Below, piece after piece: positions 33,154 through 40,053 of a stretch of DNA of 40,053 nt. Below the pieces are notes generated by a model. That model ran no database searches and was not told where the DNA came from. It saw nothing but the letters and a program-made list of their open reading frames with translations. A program made the position numbers and the translations under genes. The DNA lies in assembly GCA_021799495.1 (NCBI GenBank), contig JAJZAI010000032.1, positions 1 to 40,053 of the forward strand, in the 5' to 3' direction. The stretch's first letter is position 1. Every line of letters begins with the position of its first letter. This DNA comes from Deltaproteobacteria bacterium. GTDB lineage: Bacteria > Desulfobacterota > Binatia > Binatales > Binataceae.

Positions 33154-34112
33154 ATGGAGAAAACGGCGATGAAGCAATCGTTCTTGCCGGCGCGCTCGCA
33201 TTGATCGTCAGCGGATGCGCGGCGAAGCAGGCTCCCGCGCCGCCGCCCCTTAACCTCGCGGTGCTTGCTCCGCCGAAGACAGAAACGCCAGCATCGCCTA
33301 CGGCCGCACAGATTCTCGCGGAGCAACCGTCAGAGGTGCGCACCGCGATCGAGCAGCACGAGCAGAGCGACCAATGGCCAACCTACAAGACAGCGGGCGA
33401 GGTCCTTTATCCATACAACGAGGGACCGGAACCGGTCGTCGATTGCGCGCCGCTCCGCACAACCGACATTCAGCTTCAGCCGGGCGAGACCATCACTGAC
33501 GTGGCGATGGGTGACAGCGAGCGCTGGATGGCAACGCCGGCATCATAGGGCGATCCGCGCAATCCAGTACCGCATCTCGCGGTCAAGCCCCAGCTACCCA
33601 GCATCGCAACCAACCTCACCATCTACACGACGAAACATATCTATCACCTGCTGCTGCGCTCGCGCGGGCGCGCGATGCAGGAGGTCGAGTTCTATTACCC
33701 GGACGAAGTGCTTGCGGCGATGAAAGACGCTGACGCCGCTGCAGCGAAATCAAAAAAGGTCGCCACTATAGATCCACCGGCCAACGACAGCGATGGCGGC
33801 GTAGTCAAGGTTTCAGTTAACCCAGGCCAGCTCAACTTTGCCTACACCATCAAAGGACCCAACGTGCCATTCAGACCCATCCGCGCCTTCGACGACGGCA
33901 GTCACGTTTACATCCAGATGCCGCCCGGAATGAAGACCAGCGAAGCACCGGCGCTGCTGATCGCGGCTAACGGCGGCACCCAGATGGTTAACTACCGCGT
34001 CGAGGGCAACTACTACGTTGTCGATCGGCTGTTCCAACAGGCCGTGATGGTCTCAGGTGTCGGACGTGAACAGGACCGCGTCACGATCGCTTACGCGGGT
34101 TCGCCGAGGTGA
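33154..34112 (+). pseudogene. trbG: Conjugal transfer protein TrbG (VirB9-like), two lesions
   Basis: Outer-ring lipoprotein of the conjugation channel. The main frame runs 33174-34112 and reads ALALIVSGCAAKQ, PSEVRTAIEQHEQS, then CAPLRTTDIQLQPGETITDV, then GDSERWMATPAS, an in-frame TAG (33546-33548), then GDPRNPVPHLAVKPQ, LPSIATNLTIYTTKHIYHL and the VirB9 C-terminal domain. No start codon suits the signal peptide in this frame; ATG 33154 and ATG 33169 are in another frame (MEKTAMKQS). Adding one G at about 33181 would join them into MKQSVLAGALALIVSGC, a perfect lipoprotein signal. So the gene has one frameshift and one nonsense codon relative to a normal trbG. The end overlaps the trbI region by one tight junction. 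Confidence 0.85.
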
Positions 34113-34117
34113 AGACG

Positions 34118-35268
34118 ATGGCCGACGAGCAAGCGAAGTTGTCTGTAGTCGGCGAAGAGCACGACCTCAATGACGAGCAGGAGCGCCAGGGCGGCGCGCG
34201 CCTCAATCGCCGTGCCCTGATCGTTGGGGCAAGCGTTCTGATTCTTGCCTCTGTCTTTGTCGTGCAGGGCATTCGCTCTGCAGGTGTTACCAACCGGAAG
34301 ACCGAAGCTCGGCCTGTAAGCGATGAAGCAGGGCAGGCGGCACGCGACAAAGCCGAGATGGAAGAACTTAAAGCACGCGCGATGCGTGCTGAGCCTTCGC
34401 CAGCCGTTACGGTACCGATCGCGCCACCTGTTGAGCCACAACTTAACGTTCAGCACTCGCCGAAGCCGCCGAGCCGTTACGGCAATGGGCCGAAGACAAG
34501 TACATGCGCGCGCTCGAAGCACCGGAGATGGTCTCGGCCTTCCACAGCGGCGGCACGCTTGAAATCGCCAGAGCACAGAGCGTCGACGACAACTCACCGC
34601 TAGGTGCAAACACTTCAAGCGATCCAACCGTCACTCTTCATCCGCCAGCATCGCGATACACCGTTATGGCTGGCAGCGTCGTTCCCGCCGTTCTCGTAAG
34701 CGGCATCAACTCCGACATGCCTGGACCCGTGCTCGCGCAGGTCAGCGAAAACGTATTCGACAGCGCGACCGGCAAGGCGCTGCTCATTCCGCAGGGCAGC
34801 CGCCTCATTGGCGCATATCAGAATGCGTCCACCGACGGTCAAGAGCGCGTTCAGATCGCGTGGCGTCGCCTCATCTTTCCAAACACGTCGAGCATGGACT
34901 TGCCGCAGATGCCGGGCGCGGACCAAGGCGGCTACACGGGTTTCAGCGATCAGGTTAACAACCACTATCTCGCGACATTTGGCCCCGCAGCGGTGATGAG
35001 TCTGATCAGCGCCGGACAAATGGTCGGCCAGATGGCCGCGTTTGGCGGCGGCGGACTGTACGGTGCGTATGGCTATTACCAACCGAATCAGTGGGCCATG
35101 TCCGGCGAGATGGCAGGTTCGGCCGCATCGGCACAGATGGGTGCGCTGGGCCAGCAAATGCTGGGTCGCGGGATGAATCGACCGCCGACGCTCGAGATTC
35201 GACCGGGCTACCAGTTCAACGTGATGGTGACTGAGGACCTTGTGTTTCTGAGCCCATACAAGGGTTGA
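34118..35268 (+). pseudogene. trbI: Conjugal transfer protein TrbI (VirB10-like), frameshifted
   Basis: Energy-sensing scaffold linking the inner and outer membrane rings. The N-terminal part (34118-34470) has a cytoplasmic segment, a membrane helix RALIVGASVLILASVFVV and a Pro-rich stretch ending PVEPQLNVQ. The frame then shifts, and from about 34460 the continuing protein reads ALAEAAEPLRQWAEDKY, MRALEAPEMVSAFHSGGT and the full VirB10 beta-barrel domain with VMAGSVVPAVLVSGINSD, LIPQGSRLIGAYQ, LPQMPGADQGGYTGFSDQVN and RPGYQFNVMVTEDL. Insertion of one G in CAGCACTC (giving CAG-GCA-CTC) would restore the frame. ATG 34118 has GAGGTGAAG upstream. Everything else is complete. Confidence 0.85.
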
Positions 35269-35292
35269 ACGAGCGACCGGCAAGCGACCGCA

Positions 35293-35311
35293 CGTTTACA
35301 AAACGTAAACG
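35293..35311. promoter_or_regulatory. Palindrome upstream of the ribbon-helix-helix-like gene
   Basis: CGTTTAC-AAAAC-GTAAACG is a perfect 7-bp inverted repeat with a 5-nt spacer, 18 nt before ATG 35330 and followed by an AGGAGGA ribosome binding site. It is the kind of site an autoregulating RHH protein would bind. It could alternatively be a weak hairpin ending the trbI message. Confidence 0.5.
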
Positions 35312-35329
35312 GAGCAGGAGGACCAGAGA

Positions 35330-35599
35330 ATGGGTCTGTTGAAGCGGAAGGAAGAAAAGAGCGAGACGATTGCGCTGCGTGTGCCAGCTTCGCTGAAGAC
35401 CGAGTTGGAAGAGCTGCGCAAGCGGACCGATGCTGCAGGGTTCGACCTGCCCGCGACAATTACCGAATCGCTTACGCGCCTCGCGCGCCAAGTGCGTTCG
35501 GAACTTGATGAGTCAACCGACAGGGCTGCGGTTAACGGGCGGTATGGGAAATCGAACGGCGCTGCGGGCACGGCGATCAGTAACGGCACAGCAACGTAG
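35330..35599 (+). CDS. Small ribbon-helix-helix-like protein
   Basis: 89 residues. The core SETIALRVPASLKTELEELR and LPATITESLTRLARQVRSELDE has the beta-strand/helix/helix spacing of RHH DNA-binding proteins; a low-complexity Asn/Gly/Ala tail follows. In related transfer operons a small DUF2274-type or RHH gene follows trbI at this position. It probably represses the operon or forms part of the relaxosome. It has an excellent AGGAGG site and a palindrome just upstream, and is intact. Confidence 0.7.
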   Translation: MGLLKRKEEKSETIALRVPASLKTELEELRKRTDAAGFDLPATITESLTRLARQVRSELDESTDRAAVNGRYGKSNGAAGTAISNGTAT

Positions 35600-35889
35600 T
35601 GGTTCGCGGACAGACGCGGAAGGAGAGACGGAAATAAAGGTCATGAGTCAGGAGGGTCGGGCAGCGGTCGTAGGGCAAGATAAAGGTAACGGGTCACTGC
35701 AACCCGCCGCCCGCGATTTCTTCGGACGGTGCCCGCCATTTCTGAGGGTCACCACAGGTCGCACAGCGTCACCGTGACCCGCAGCGTGCAAACGACGAGC
35801 CGCATGACTGCTTCGGCGCGCACGGCGCGGAGAAATCCATTCGGGCCGCTCCTACAGAGTTTCCCGCGCATCGCGACGCCGCTCTGGTA
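35600..35889. other. Gap with three GGGTCAC motifs before traF
   Basis: GGGTCAC occurs at 35691-35697 and 35746-35752, and inverted as GTGACCC at 35774-35780. The second and third form an inverted repeat with a 21-nt spacer. A 44-codon frame at 35643-35777 (MSQEGRAAVVGQD) has no recognisable features. This is the only sizeable non-coding stretch inside the transfer operon, so an operator or transfer-origin component is conceivable, but no nick consensus is evident. The 3' part may encode the true start of traF (see that entry). Confidence 0.4.
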
Positions 35890-36387
35890 GTGCTGATCGC
35901 TCTGGCCACCTCGGTCGCTTTGGGCCGCCTGCTCCATCTCCGGATCACGCTCACTGATAGTTTGGCGCCGGCCGGCCTCTACCGCTTGATCATTGGCGCC
36001 CAAGCAGAGCGCGGCGTACTCGTCGCCGCGTATCTGCCCGAAGCGATTGCGCGTGAGGGAGTCATCCGCGGCTACCTCAGCCGAGGCGACTGTCCGGCAG
36101 GAGCCGAGCCTGTCGCGAAGCTCGTCGGCGCTTTGCCAGGCGACGTGGTGACCGTGGAGCCAGACTCGGTCGCGATCAATGGCGTGAGGCTCACTGACAG
36201 CCGGAGCGCGTCTCGCGACAGCGCCGGAAGAATGCTCCGACACGTGTCTTGGGGCGTCCGCCGAGTAAAGGCAGGCGAGGTTTGGCTGTTCGGCTTCAAC
36301 GATCCGCGAAGCTGGGACTCGCGATACTTCGGTCCCGTCCCGATTACAACGATACGCGGCAGCCTCAAGCCGATCTTCACGTGGTGA
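35890..36387 (+). CDS. traF: Conjugative transfer signal peptidase TraF (S26 family)
   Basis: Membrane serine protease that in IncP-type systems matures and cyclises the pilin. The 165 residues from GTG 35890 contain one short hydrophobic segment, the Ser motif TDSLAPAGLYRL (about 22-33), the general-base Lys in AKLVGALPGDVVTVEPDSV (about 76) and the C-terminal GFNDPRSWDSRYFGPVP. The catalytic domain is complete. The start is doubtful: the membrane helix is truncated. A plausible beginning at ATG 35804 (MTASARTARRNPF) leads to TPLW followed by TAG in another frame; adding one G there gives TPLWVVLIALATSVALG and joins the frames. So a frameshift as in its neighbours is possible but not certain. 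Confidence 0.78.
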   Translation: MLIALATSVALGRLLHLRITLTDSLAPAGLYRLIIGAQAERGVLVAAYLPEAIAREGVIRGYLSRGDCPAGAEPVAKLVGALPGDVVTVEPDSVAINGVRLTDSRSASRDSAGRMLRHVSWGVRRVKAGEVWLFGFNDPRSWDSRYFGPVPITTIRGSLKPIFTW

Positions 36388-36392
36388 AAGTC

Positions 36393-36794
36393 ATGAGCGA
36401 ACACACCCGCGAACAGGGGATTCGAGTCCATCATCTGACGAATCTCGGCGGCCTCGTTGCGCTCGCCGGACTCGACAAGGAACCGCCTGACTTCCTGCTC
36501 GGAGTTCTGGTCAGCGCGGCGCGCGAAGCTGCGACCCTGACCGCCGGCGAGCGCTCGCAAGTCGCGTACGTCGGGCGCAAAAAGCTCGATGAGCGGGCGA
36601 CCGCGAAACGCGCCTGGCGATCGTGGACGAGCGCTCGCGAACTCCATTCGCTGCTTCTGTCCAGCGCGCAGATGAGACGGATGATCGCGGCTCTCGGGGG
36701 CAGCGCTCCGGAGAATCCGGATCGGCTTTCAGCAGTGCTCACCAATATCCTGAAGGAGGAGGCCAGTGCGCCGGCCGAAGTATCTCGACGCTGA
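36393..36794 (+). CDS. traD: TraD-like conjugal transfer accessory protein
   Basis: 133 residues from ATG 36393, five bases after the traF stop. The block HHLTNLGGLVALAGLDKEPP, followed by DFLLGVLVSAAREAATL, matches the small TraD family (R..T...LGGLV.KAGL.......LLG.L), which is encoded next to relaxases in many plasmids and integrative elements and is thought to assist the relaxosome. The C-terminal half is Arg/Ser-rich and less conserved. It overlaps the relaxase start by 29 bp. It is intact. Confidence 0.7.
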   Translation: MSEHTREQGIRVHHLTNLGGLVALAGLDKEPPDFLLGVLVSAAREAATLTAGERSQVAYVGRKKLDERATAKRAWRSWTSARELHSLLLSSAQMRRMIAALGGSAPENPDRLSAVLTNILKEEASAPAEVSRR

Positions 36795-37724
36795 TCGGGA
36801 AGCCGGTCTTCGGCTCGGAAGGCTCAAGCCGGGACGGTCGCGCGAACCGAAGCGGCTCGTCCTCTGGTGGGCGCGAATGCTCCGTCGAGTGCGTGCAGCC
36901 GGAACCATCCGTCGGCAGCCGAAGATCGCCGCCGGAGGCCATGCTCTGCGCCGGCCATCATCAAACGCGACGCGCCTGTATGGGCGCCGCTCGGTGGTCA
37001 AGGCTTCGTTCCGGCGCAATCGCCACAACGGTGGATGGACTGCGCACGAGCGCTATCTCGCCCGCGAAAACGCCCAGCGCGCCAACGAGAGGAACCTCAG
37101 ATTCGACGCCGTGCGCGATGGTCTCGACCCTGTTGCGACAGTCCGCGATTGGGAGCACGGCGATCAATTGATGTGGTCGTTCATCGTGTCGCCCGAAGAT
37201 GCCGACCGCATCGACCTTAACGCTCACGTCCGTGACTTGGTTGCAGAGATGGAACGCGATCTCGACACGCGCCTTGAGTGGATCGCCATTGATCATCACA
37301 ACACCGACGACTCACACGTCCACCTCCTGGTTCGCGGCGTCCGCGAAGACGACCGGCCGCTGGAGATCGATCGCGAGTATCTCAAGCACGGCCTGCGCGA
37401 ACTGAGCGAACGGCTCATCGAGCGCAAGCAATGGACCGAGATCGACCGCGCGCTCAAGCGCCGGGCCGGGTTCGACCGGGTCGTCACCTACGAGCACATC
37501 GAGCCCGCAACCAGGGCGTGCGCGTCCGAGCGGCACAAGAAATGGATCGGCTTCGCTACCTTGAAAAGCTCGGGCTTGCGCGCCGTATCGACGAGCGGAC
37601 TTGGGAGCTATCGCCCGCGCACGAAGCTGAACTGCGTCGCCGCCAGCGCGAGCGCGACATCATCAAGACCCGAGCGCAGCAGCGTCAGCGGCAACGCGGC
37701 CAGGAGCGCGAGTTCGAGAGGTAG
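36766..37724 (+). pseudogene. MOBP-type relaxase (VirD2/TraI-like), frameshifted
   Basis: DNA strand transferase that nicks the transfer origin. GTG 36766 has the ideal AGGAGGAGG upstream. After a basic N-terminal part come SVVKASFRRNR, AHERYLARENAQ (likely catalytic Tyr), IVSPEDADRIDLNAHVRDLV and the histidine cluster DHHNTDDSHVHLLVRG (about 178-193). At about 37540 the frame breaks: one frame continues as non-coding-like sequence to 37788, while the -1 frame reads EMDRLRYLEKLGLARRIDE, RTWEL and ERDIIKTRAQQ, the DUF3363-type C-terminal region, to a TAG at 37724, six bases before traG. Adding one G in CACAAGAAATGG restores it. The product, about 320 residues, would be short for the family. 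Confidence 0.85.
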
Positions 37725-37729
37725 GAGTC

Positions 37730-39817
37730 ATGGCGGAACACCGGCCATACCGCGTAATGAATCCCCGCACGCAGGCGCAACTCGCTAAGGTGAAGCTGAT
37801 TAGCGTCGCGAGCTTTATTACCGTGACGCTCGCGATCAACTGGATCGTTACGCAGCGAGCCGCCGCCTTGTTCGGCTACTCGCCGCTGCTTGGGCCAGCG
37901 TTCATCGGGCGACTCTATACACCATGGGAATGGATCACGTGGTGGCCGCGCTGGCACGCTGCTCGGGAGTTTGCGCCCGCGTGGCAAAGGTGCGTCCGTG
38001 AGGCCGGACTACCCCGTCTGCTCGCCGCAACGCTGGCGGTCGCCGCGATCCACATCGCGCGTTGGTGGCTCCGGGACGACATCCCTGACCTGCACGGTTC
38101 AGCGCGATGAGCGAACGAACGCGATATCCGGGCGAGCGGACTCCTCGCGCCGAGGCTGTACATGTCACGCCGGCTCACAAGATTCCTCACGCGCGCCGGC
38201 CTAGTTAGGTCCCCGAAACGCCGGGACGGCATCTACGTCGGCGCCTGGCGCGTGAAAGGCAGGCTCCATTACCTGCGCGACTGCGGCCCGGGCCACGTGC
38301 TGGTATTCGCGCCAACCCGGTCAGGCAAGGGTCTGAGCGTCATCGTGCCCACGCTTCTCACGTGGCGACACTCAGCCCTCATCCATGATCTCAAAGACGA
38401 ACTGTGGCCACTCACAGCAGGGGCGCGAAAGCGCATGGGGCAAGTCTGCGTGAGGTTCGCACCGTCACTCCGCGAGCAAGGACTCGCGCGGTTCAACCCT
38501 CTGGCCGAAGTGAGGCTCCGCACACCCAGAGAAATACGCGACGTTCACAACATCGTGCGTATGATCAGTGATCCCTACGGCAAGGGACCGCCGAGCCATT
38601 GGGATCGCGCCGGCGATGCGGCGCTGACCGGCTTCATTCTTCATCAACTCTATGAAGGACACGCGCGGACACTCGCGGGCGTGGAGGCGCGCCTCTCCGA
38701 TCCTGAACAGAGCATCGAGAAAACTGTTGAAGAGCTGATGTGCGCGGAGCATGACCCTCGCACCCTGGTGGGCTGGCGCGACTCGCGTGGCAATCCGACC
38801 AGGACGCATCCCGTCGTCGCTCGTGCGATGCGAAGTCTGCTCAACAAGGCGGAAAAGGAGCGGTCGGCCGTTATCTCTCAGATCGTTGAGTTGCTCGCGC
38901 TCTACCGCGATCCCGTCGTGGCGGCAAATACCACGGTCTCCGACTTCCAGATCGCGGATCTAATGAACCACCGCCAACCCATGTCGCTCTATATCCATGT
39001 TCCCCTCGCTGACCAGGAAAGCCTGACACCTTTGATTCGCCTGATCCTCAGCCAGGTGCTGCATCGGCTGACCGAGCGGCTCGATCATCGCGATGGCCGA
39101 TCTATGCCAAGCGGAAAGCATCCGTTACTGATGGCGATCGATGAATTTCCAACTCTGGGCAGGCTGGAGCTTTTCGCCAAGTCTCTTTCGCTCATCGCAG
39201 GTTACGGAATCCGCGCATGTCTCGCGGCTCAGGATTTGACTCAGATCTACGAAACTTACGGCCGCAACGAATCAATCACGAGCAGCTGCGACACCAAGGT
39301 CGCGTTGACTCCCAACAATATCGAGACAGCCGAAGAGCTGTCGAAGCTCGTCGGTTCGGCAAGCGTTCGGCATGCCCATCGCACCTCTTCAGCAAACGGC
39401 GCGAGCATATCGGAGTCCGAAGTAGCCCGGCCTTTGATGACGCCCGAAGAAGTACGGCGTCTCGGAGTGGACGAGACGCTCATCTTCAGTCGCGGGCAAC
39501 GACCAATCCGGGCTGCACTCCTGCGCTACTACGAGCAGGCTTACTTCAGGCGGCTGGCAGCGATTAAGCCGCCCGCGGCTAGCGACAGGACGCTTACGGA
39601 GACACCGGTGACCACCTTGGCAGAAGACCCACAGCACTCAGCTCTCGTTGCCGACACGTTCAATCAAGTCCGGGAGGCTGGGCAGGCGCGAAAAGTCGCA
39701 GCTTGCCAAGGGCGCGAACCTGACGAAACGCCGAACGAAGCCATGCGCTTTCTGAAATTCGCCACAGAAACTCAGAGCTCGAGCTCCGCCGCTCGAATGA
39801 ATGGAAGCACGAAATGA
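37730..39817 (+). pseudogene. traG: Type IV coupling protein TraG/VirD4, interrupted by a TGA at a conserved Trp
   Basis: ATPase that delivers the relaxosome to the channel. From ATG 37730 (AGGTAGGAG upstream) come two membrane helices, and the frame reaches DIPDLHGSAR then TGA (38108-38110). The same frame continues ANERDIRASGLLAP into 38162-39817: VFAPTRSGKGLSVIVPTLL (Walker A), LLMAIDEFPTLGRLELFAK (Walker B), SCDTKVALTPNN and DETLIFSRGQRPIRA. The family motif here is GSARWA, so TGA stands in place of TGG. The stop lies in frame with no other damage; full length would be 695 residues. A fragment from ATG 38162 could be made without the membrane anchor. Confidence 0.9.
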
Positions 39818-39948
39818 GACCCAGGGTTGCGATTTACCTGAGAGAAGAAGAACTGACGCAGATCAGACGGGAGGCTGCGCGCCGGCGGGTATCACTTTCG
39901 CGATATCTGAAAGAGCGAGTCGCGCCGGTGGTGTCTGTCAATTGGTAG
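39814..39948 (+). CDS. Small CopG-like ribbon-helix-helix protein
   Basis: 44 residues (MRPRVAIYLREEELTQIRRE, then SLSRYLKERVAPVV). A beta strand followed by two helices matches the short RHH/CopG proteins that sit between traG and trbB in this class of conjugative element. The ATG overlaps the traG stop (ATGA), and GGAAG precedes it, so translational coupling is expected. It probably binds DNA as a dimer. Different open frames covering this stretch are not convincing. Confidence 0.65.
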   Translation: MRPRVAIYLREEELTQIRREAARRRVSLSRYLKERVAPVVSVNW

Positions 39949-40053
39949 AAAAGCAGTGGCATCCGAGATCCGCGAGAGTTGCGCAGTTGAATTATCAAGT
40001 TGCTACTAGGCAGCCTCCGGATGTTCGCTGATGGTGGTCAGGTTCTGCCAGCC
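39949..40053. other. Right window edge, no gene recognised
   Basis: About 100 bases after the small RHH gene. By analogy trbB would begin about here, but I see neither its start nor a good ribosome binding site before the window ends. The rest of the element lies outside. Confidence 0.3.

Noticed and set aside
36746-36752. TATCCTG, resembling the MOBP nick-site core, just before the relaxase
   Set aside because: A 7-mer inside a coding segment (NILKEE of traD), with A instead of a pyrimidine after the nick position and no flanking inverted repeat; chance match likely.
38108-38110. Selenocysteine or alternative genetic code at the traG TGA
   Set aside because: The conserved residue is Trp, not Cys; no selenocysteine hairpin is obvious; neighbouring genes use TGA and TAG as normal stops.
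39801-40031. 76-codon frame at the right edge
   Set aside because: The overlapping 44-codon RHH frame has an ATGA junction with traG, a ribosome binding site and a plausible fold; this one has none.
1-40053. CRISPR array or known defence operon
   Set aside because: No regularly spaced repeats of 25-40 bases and no Cas, restriction-modification or recognised toxin-antitoxin pair were seen; only the GIY-YIG/integrase-domain pair is of uncertain role.

Overview
The window is high-GC bacterial DNA from a Gram-negative organism: it has lipoproteins with lipoboxes, an OmpA-type peptidoglycan-binding domain and an LPS-type family 9 glycosyltransferase. A cobalamin-dependent MetH, a luciferase-like F420-type oxidoreductase, paired acyl-CoA dehydrogenases, an archaeal-looking lumazine synthase, a MerR/TPR hybrid and a stand-alone family B DNA polymerase together suggest an uncultured soil lineage of the Binatota, Acidobacteriota or Desulfobacterota kind. 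This placement is inference only; there is no rRNA here.

Layout. 1-16.6 kb is chromosomal metabolism. It holds a 5'-cut enoyl-CoA hydratase, citrate synthase, a ClC chloride channel/antiporter, a leftward group (small unknown gene, threonine ammonia-lyase, two acyl-CoA dehydrogenases), an MFS transporter, a MerR/TPR protein and a leftward hisH-hisF-ribH operon. A less GC-rich patch follows (12.4-16.6 kb) with two small exported proteins, a second related MFS transporter and a glycosyltransferase. 16.6-31.1 kb holds a relic of an IS5-like transposase, an F420-type oxidoreductase, a polytopic membrane protein with an odd start, a DUF1499 protein, metH, two related lipoproteins, a VWA-domain lipoprotein, the family B polymerase, an arsenite methyltransferase and a second methyltransferase.

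At 31215 lies a tRNA-Thr(CGU) gene with its terminator, and the rest of the window is an integrated conjugative element. Just inside it is a 23-nt near-copy of the tRNA anticodon arm (a candidate att site). Next come a protein with only the arm-binding domain of a tyrosine integrase and a GIY-YIG-like protein, both leftward. A rightward transfer operon follows: trbF-trbG-trbI-RHH-traF-traD-relaxase-traG/virD4-copG. The gene order is that of trb/tra mating-pair systems, with trbB-E, J and L not seen here (possibly beyond the right edge).

The most striking observation is that this conjugation operon carries at least five inactivating lesions in four genes, plus one probable lesion in a fifth (traF), while I found no clear broken gene in the 31 kb to its left. 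Each lesion can be explained by loss of one G next to another G, or by one substitution that creates a stop; one stop replaces the invariant Trp of the TraG GSARWA motif. The element is therefore either decaying and immobile or locally mis-sequenced. Other points of interest are the anticodon-swapped tRNA fragment, the orphan integrase arm domain, the archaeal-type RibH in a his operon, a HisF that appears to lack its general-acid Asp, and the family B polymerase.
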